Shown piece after piece: positions 60,041 to 64,000 of a stretch of 64,000 bases of DNA. Each line of letters opens with the position of its first letter. Position 1 is the first letter of the stretch. A program made the translations under genes and the position numbers. The stretch is from Paractinoplanes durhamensis. Its GTDB lineage: Bacteria; Actinomycetota; Actinomycetes; Mycobacteriales; Micromonosporaceae. The DNA is taken from positions 1 to 64,000 of the forward strand of contig NZ_BOML01000038.1 of the NCBI RefSeq assembly GCF_016862175.1, read 5' to 3'. Below the pieces are notes generated by a model. That model was not told where the DNA came from, searched no databases, and saw only the letters and a program-made list of their open reading frames with translations.

Positions 60041-61215
60041 TAGTGCATCGTGATGCTGTTGTATTTACGTGATGGTGGTGTGGTTGGCTGTCCGGGTGGA
60101 GTTGACGGCCGACCAGGATGCTGAGCTGCGTGCGCTGACCACGAGTACGGAAGTCTCGGCGGCGGTCGGGACGCGGGCGCGGATCGTGTTGTGGCATGCC
60201 GAGGGCCGGCTGAAGAAGGAGATCGCGGCGTTGGCCGGGGTGTCGAGGCCGACGGTGGATCTGTGGCTGGGCCGGTACTCAGCGGACGGTGCGGCGGGGC
60301 TGCTGACCGCGAAGCCGGGTGGCCCCCGTGAGCAGGTCAGCGCTGATGTCCGGTCGTATGTGCTGGCGTTGACCCGCACGACACCCCCGAGAGAGACCGG
60401 GTTGTCGCACTGGTCGACCCGGACGATGGCCGACTATGTCACCCGCACGACCCGAGTCGGTGTCTCGCATCATTGGGTGGCGAATCTGTGGCGCGAACAC
60501 GGCCTCAAACCACAGAAGCAGGGCACCTTCAAGCTGTCCAAGGACCCGGCGTTCGCGGACAAGGTCGCCGACATCGTCGGCCTCTACCTCGACCCACCCG
60601 GCGGGGCCGTCGTGCTCAGCGTGGACGAGAAGACCCAGATCCAGGCCCTGGACCGCACCCAGCCCTTGCTGCCGATCGAGTTCGACCGCTCCGAGCAACG
60701 CACCCATGACTATGTGCGGCACGGCACCACCAACCTGTTCGCCGCGCTCAACGTGACCACCGGCGAAGTGATCGGCGACTGCGTGCCGTCACGAAACGGG
60801 CCCGCGTTCCTGGCCTTCCTGAAGAAAGCCGTCGCGCCGCACGCCGGCCGGCAGATCCACGTCGTGCTGGACAACCTGTCCACTCACACCACGCCCGACG
60901 TCCGGGCCTGGCTGGACGCCAACCCGAACGTCCACTTCCATTTCACCCCGAAAGGCTCCAGCTGGCTGAACCAGATCGAGACCTGGTTCGGGATCATCAC
61001 CCGCCAGGCCATCCGCCGCGGCACCTTCGCTTCGGTGCAGATCCTCATCCGAACCATCCGCGCCTACATCACGTCCTGGAACACCAATCCACGACCGTTC
61101 CAGTGGACCGCGACCACCGACGAGATCCTGGCCAAGGTCCGGCTGACCCAACGCAACATCAAGAAGCTCGTCGCAAACAACGCGAAGTAAATCGATCAGC
61201 ATCACGATGCACTAG
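60041..61215 (+). mobile_element. IS630-family insertion sequence, complete
   Basis: The element is bounded by perfect 19-bp inverted repeats, CTAGTGCATCGTGATGCTG at 60041-60059 and its complement at 61197-61215. Both ends contain TA at the outer edge, as expected for IS630 insertion at TA with duplication. It carries one intact transposase gene. It lies between an interrupted small gene and the 61277 gene. Confidence 0.9.
60069..61190 (+). CDS. IS630-family transposase
   Basis: 373 residues. An N-terminal helix-turn-helix (LKKEIAALAGVSRPTVDLWL) binds the ends. The DDE catalytic core shows VVLSVDEKTQIQALDRTQP (first Asp), HVVLDNLSTHTTPDVRAWL (second Asp) and PKGSSWLNQIETWFGIITRQ (the Glu). 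All three acidic residues and the reading frame are intact, so it is probably active. It cuts and joins the element at TA dinucleotides. It starts at a GTG-ATG pair just inside the left inverted repeat. Confidence 0.95.
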   Translation: MMVVWLAVRVELTADQDAELRALTTSTEVSAAVGTRARIVLWHAEGRLKKEIAALAGVSRPTVDLWLGRYSADGAAGLLTAKPGGPREQVSADVRSYVLALTRTTPPRETGLSHWSTRTMADYVTRTTRVGVSHHWVANLWREHGLKPQKQGTFKLSKDPAFADKVADIVGLYLDPPGGAVVLSVDEKTQIQALDRTQPLLPIEFDRSEQRTHDYVRHGTTNLFAALNVTTGEVIGDCVPSRNGPAFLAFLKKAVAPHAGRQIHVVLDNLSTHTTPDVRAWLDANPNVHFHFTPKGSSWLNQIETWFGIITRQAIRRGTFASVQILIRTIRAYITSWNTNPRPFQWTATTDEILAKVRLTQRNIKKLVANNAK

Positions 61216-61276
61216 CCGATGAGAGTGCCTACGCGACTTGACGGACACACGCCAATATGCCTGCGATGAGGGCTCA

Positions 61277-62605
61277 TCAAGAGACGAACGGAATCAATAC
61301 CGACGAGATCTCCTCAAGGATGTGCCAGAGCGCCGTTACGACCGCAGTGACAAATGCAGCGACATCGACACCGAGCTCCCGGATGTCATCCGGCAGGTCG
61401 TGGATCGCACCGGGTCCTTGGATGAGCGAGATGGCCAGCGCGGCAGCGCTCAGCAGATTGCCGATCTTTGACCGCGGTGATTCATCGCTGCTCGCCGCCA
61501 GGGCGCGAGCGACCCTCTGACTCGTGTCGTCTTGCCAGTGCGCGAGCAAGATCGCGCTCTGCTCTTCCACCTCGAGCATCCTTTGGAGGAGGAGTTGCGG
61601 CGCTGGGCGCTCGGCGTTGGAGGGCCAATCGGACGCGCAACGGTAGAGGAAGAGAAGGTCGGGAATTACGGATGGCTGGCCGCCACCCTCTGGTGGCGGC
61701 CAGGACAGACCCTGGGAGCGCACCGCCGAATCGATCACTTCGCCGATTGCCGTCAACCGCTCTTCCGATTCTCGATGGAACGAATCAGTGAGTGCAGCGT
61801 TCAGGAGCGGTCGTGTGGACAAGAGGCCGCGGATACCGACACGCAGTGCGTCGAAGACGTCCCGCGTGGCGTCAGCGTGGTTCGCGGATTGCGAATCATC
61901 CGACAAGACCTTGACTCGTTCATGGATGACGCCCAATTCCGGGAGTAACCAACGCAGCGGCGCCTTAGTGTCCCAGCTTGGCGGCGGCAGGGGTACTGAG
62001 ACCGCTCGTCGATCGTTTTCACTGATGACCGCCGCTTCGCGTACTTCGGCCGGTCCTCCGGAAATCTTTGGACCTGAGTCGATGTGGCCGGGTATTGGTG
62101 CCTCGGGCGGCGGTGGTCCCACCCGTGGGGTGGATTCCTGCCATCGATTGAGTCGCGGACCCTTGTCGCCCGGCCCGAGCCGCTGTAGGTACTGGTCGAC
62201 CACCTGATGGGCGTGGGTCAGCTGGCTCAGCAGACCGGTGGCAGGTTCCATGACAAAACGTGCTGATCGCAGCCCGTCGACAAGTTCAGGAGAGCTCGTC
62301 CCCTGTGTCGCGGCGGTGATGTCGTCGAGTGCGGCACCCAGCCGTGCGAAGGAGGTGTGCAGAACGGCTGCCTCTTCCGCGATCTGCAGGTTGGCCTGGC
62401 CGATCCGGGCTCGAAGTCTTCCCACGCTGCCATCAACGTCACCATGATCTTGCTGCATCTGGGGACCACGATCCGAGGTGGGAACGATGCCGGTGTTGAC
62501 GTAGGCGTCCCTGGTGACCTCTCCGTGCCACTCACCCTTGCCCAGCGGGAGGCCTTCCGAGCCTTCGTACCATCTAGGGGCGTCGTGCTCGAACCGGTCT
62601 GTCAC
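61277..62605 (-). CDS. Hypothetical protein with coiled coil and C-terminal membrane segment
   Basis: 442 residues from the GTG at 62605. Residues about 50-100 are a likely coiled coil (RLRARIGQANLQIAEEAAVL, RLGALDDITAATQ pattern). A Pro-rich spacer and helical regions follow (LLPELGVIHERVKVLSDDSQ, LLLQRMLEVEEQSAILLAHW). The C-terminus has hydrophobic stretches (LLSAAALAISLIQGPG, VDVAAFVTAVVTALWHILEE). No ribosome site precedes the GTG; AAAATATG upstream may be a -10, so translation could be leaderless. No family is recognised. An effector or membrane-acting protein is imaginable, but nothing shows it. Confidence 0.5.
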   Translation of the reverse strand: MTDRFEHDAPRWYEGSEGLPLGKGEWHGEVTRDAYVNTGIVPTSDRGPQMQQDHGDVDGSVGRLRARIGQANLQIAEEAAVLHTSFARLGAALDDITAATQGTSSPELVDGLRSARFVMEPATGLLSQLTHAHQVVDQYLQRLGPGDKGPRLNRWQESTPRVGPPPPEAPIPGHIDSGPKISGGPAEVREAAVISENDRRAVSVPLPPPSWDTKAPLRWLLPELGVIHERVKVLSDDSQSANHADATRDVFDALRVGIRGLLSTRPLLNAALTDSFHRESEERLTAIGEVIDSAVRSQGLSWPPPEGGGQPSVIPDLLFLYRCASDWPSNAERPAPQLLLQRMLEVEEQSAILLAHWQDDTSQRVARALAASSDESPRSKIGNLLSAAALAISLIQGPGAIHDLPDDIRELGVDVAAFVTAVVTALWHILEEISSVLIPFVS

Positions 62606-63134
62606 GACGCATATTTTCGTCGGCGACGGCAAGGCGCACCAGGCGGATTGGATGCCATGTCGGCTAGGCGCACATCGGATGGGTGACGGCCGGGGCGGTT
62701 GTAGGCCGGCGTGGTACCCCCGCAGGAGGGGCGAGCATGCTGAGGCCGGGGGCAGGACCGCCAAGCGGGGTCGAGATCGGTGATCTTCGTTGCCGGCGTT
62801 TTCTGGCGGCTGCGCTGGCCGCGTACCTCGGCCAGCATCGGAGCCGGCCTCGCCGCACGACCGCGCCCGCAAGAACCTCGACCGCCACCCCAACTACATC
62901 CTCGACGCCTTCATGGCCTCCGGAACCTAGCCATGATCATGCCGCGACAGTTAAGACGATTACCGCACGCTCCACGTTGATGATAGGAGGGTGGTTGATC
63001 TTGGTGGCCGGCGCCTCGGCAATTGGTCCATTGGTAGTCCGGTTAAGAACACCCGAAACCTGAACCCGGCACCCGGCCGCCGCCCGAACTCGCCGCTCAT
63101 CCGAAGCATCCGGCATTGCCTGCCAGGCAACGGA
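62606..63134. other. Intergenic region with a possible gene-end remnant
   Basis: At about 62873-62930 one frame reads NLDRHPNYILDAFMASGT then stop, which looks like the natural end of a protein, but no matching upstream frame is present. It may be a relic. I see no other gene or repeat. Confidence 0.3.
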
Positions 63135-63383
63135 TCACCGCCTCCGGCGACCCCGGTCATATGACCGCCGAGTGTCGATCAACTCCGTCAACGCTGCCTG
63201 CAGCTCCAGCATCACGTCGACATCGGGGCGGGTCCACGCCGGCAACTCACGGCTGCTGCCCCTCGGACCGAGCGGCACCCCGGTAGCCACGACAGCACCC
63301 AGAGCCGCGACGAATCTTCGCGCTGCCGCAACATAGGCAGTCCTGGCCAGCGACTCCTCGCGCTCCGACCTGGTCCCGCCCAC
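63135..63383 (-). CDS. Small hypothetical protein
   Basis: 82 residues starting VGGTRSEREESLARTAYVAA, continuing RRFVAALGAVVATGVPLGPR and ending in a helix, DVMLELQAALTELIDTRRSY. The pattern resembles small conserved actinobacterial proteins of unknown role. The GTG at 63383 has AGGGTG upstream; the longer in-frame extension to 63884 is compositionally poor and overlaps a gene on the other strand. It is helical and probably cytoplasmic. Confidence 0.5.
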   Translation of the reverse strand: MGGTRSEREESLARTAYVAAARRFVAALGAVVATGVPLGPRGSSRELPAWTRPDVDVMLELQAALTELIDTRRSYDRGRRRR

Positions 63384-63612
63384 GCCGAGCACCCTAAGCC
63401 ACCGTCGTACACATGTTCTATCCACAGGCTGTGGATGGTGCACACGCGCCCCGTTGCTGACCCCGTCTGTCGCTAAGCCGACGAGCCTTATCGGGCGAAT
63501 GTGCGCAGCCGGCAGCAGCAACTTTCGGCTGCCTGTCCTACCGTCCCGCGTGCCCGCGATTGGCGAATCTTCGATACGTGCGAGTCGCCCAGACGTCCCG
63601 GTCGGCGAAGAC

Positions 63613-63933
63613 ATGGGCGATCGGTACTGGCATCTGCACGTGCATGCAATCGTGCAGATGCCATTGCATCGATTTGCGGGTGTCGCGACGATACCTGGCG
63701 TGACGATCCACGAACGCCAGCGCAACCCACCGGCCGGCCTGCGCCTTTCACGGCTGAGGAGCCGATGGACCGGCCGCCATGTCGGACTTCTGCTGCTGAC
63801 CGACATGCTGCTGCTCAGCCTCTCCACGGTCGCCGCCCAGCACGGCCAAGCCGCCATCGCCACGGTCGCCGCCGCAGCGTGCACCAGCGTGGCCGAGGAG
63901 ATCGTGCGGCGCCTGTTGAAGCGCTCGCCCTAG
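63613..63933 (+). CDS. Small hypothetical membrane protein
   Basis: 106 residues starting MGDRYWHLHVHAIVQMPLHR. One hydrophobic segment (VGLLLLTDMLLLSLSTVAAQ) is followed by an Ala/Val-rich helix and a basic tail (EEIVRRLLKRSP). No family is recognised. A perfect 13-bp inverted repeat lies in its first codons, which could occlude or control translation. Start choice is uncertain: an upstream extension to 63454 exists but lacks coding character. Confidence 0.4.
   Translation: MGDRYWHLHVHAIVQMPLHRFAGVATIPGVTIHERQRNPPAGLRLSRLRSRWTGRHVGLLLLTDMLLLSLSTVAAQHGQAAIATVAAAACTSVAEEIVRRLLKRSP
63628..63663. repeat. 13-bp perfect inverted repeat with 10-base loop
   Basis: TGGCATCTGCACG (63628-63640) and CGTGCAGATGCCA (63651-63663) surround TGCATGCAAT, itself nearly palindromic. 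The stem is perfect. It overlaps the start of the small membrane-protein frame and may act as an operator, an RNA hairpin or a terminator. Confidence 0.55.
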
Positions 63934-64000
63934 CTGCCCCGCGCCAGCAATGTCCCGACTGCACGGCGGTGCCGAACGCCGCCGATCCCGGAACCGCCAA

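Noticed and set aside
61277..62893. N-terminal extension of the coiled-coil protein to 62893
   Set aside because: The first 96 codons are Arg/Pro-rich and unlike the rest; the GTG at 62605 begins the part with protein-like composition.
1..64000. CRISPR arrays and rRNA genes
   Set aside because: No regularly spaced identical repeats with unique spacers and no rRNA sequence were seen.

Overview
The window is high-GC actinobacterial DNA. The gene families point to Micromonosporaceae or a close relative: DUF397/DUF5753 pairs, a GPP34 protein, an F420-type luciferase-like oxidoreductase, BTAD regulators, an Lsr2 homologue and many GTG starts with GGAGG-type ribosome sites. This is inferred from families and codon style; no rRNA or species marker is present.

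Layout. Positions 1-18000 look like host accessory chromosome. They hold a CHAT-STAND-TPR gene cut by the window edge, an EEP-family hydrolase, a Y-family polymerase (dinB), an F420-type oxidoreductase coupled to an HTH/TPR regulator, and a GPP34 gene. A run of small accessory genes follows: a PF04672-type methyltransferase, a DUF397 protein, a JmjC/cupin-4 oxygenase, a TraB/TIKI-like protein and an XRE-DUF5753 regulator. Part of this run is a decayed duplicate. A tRNA-Lys(TTT) gene lies at 17931-18002.

From the 3' end of that tRNA an integrative conjugative element begins. Its left end carries a tyrosine integrase and an excisionase. Next is a leftward DNA methyltransferase cluster (one gene frameshifted, one catalytically degenerate), then a sigma-like regulator bracketed by repeated TGTCRGA motifs. 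A rightward operon encodes a minimal Gram-positive type IV secretion system: VirB2-like pilin, VirB6/TrbL, PrgI/VirB3, VirB4 and VirD4, with a VirB1-like M23/transglycosylase protein further right. A replication-relaxation protein, an Lsr2-like silencer, a GGDEF protein and many short unknown genes fill 32800-47000. No relaxase and no right attachment site were recognised.

The right half of the element holds the most unusual content. It includes a fusion of a GHKL ATPase with a metzincin-like HExxHxxGH motif, a MoxR ATPase plus vWA protein pair behind a terminator/antiterminator-like leader, and a membrane cluster of LysM-wHTH-BTAD protein, Hsp70-transmembrane fusion and second membrane BTAD protein. 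The divergent genes of that cluster share an intergenic array of four TCACA repeats at exact 10-bp spacing. An intact IS630-family element (60041-61215) and poorly characterised genes close the window.
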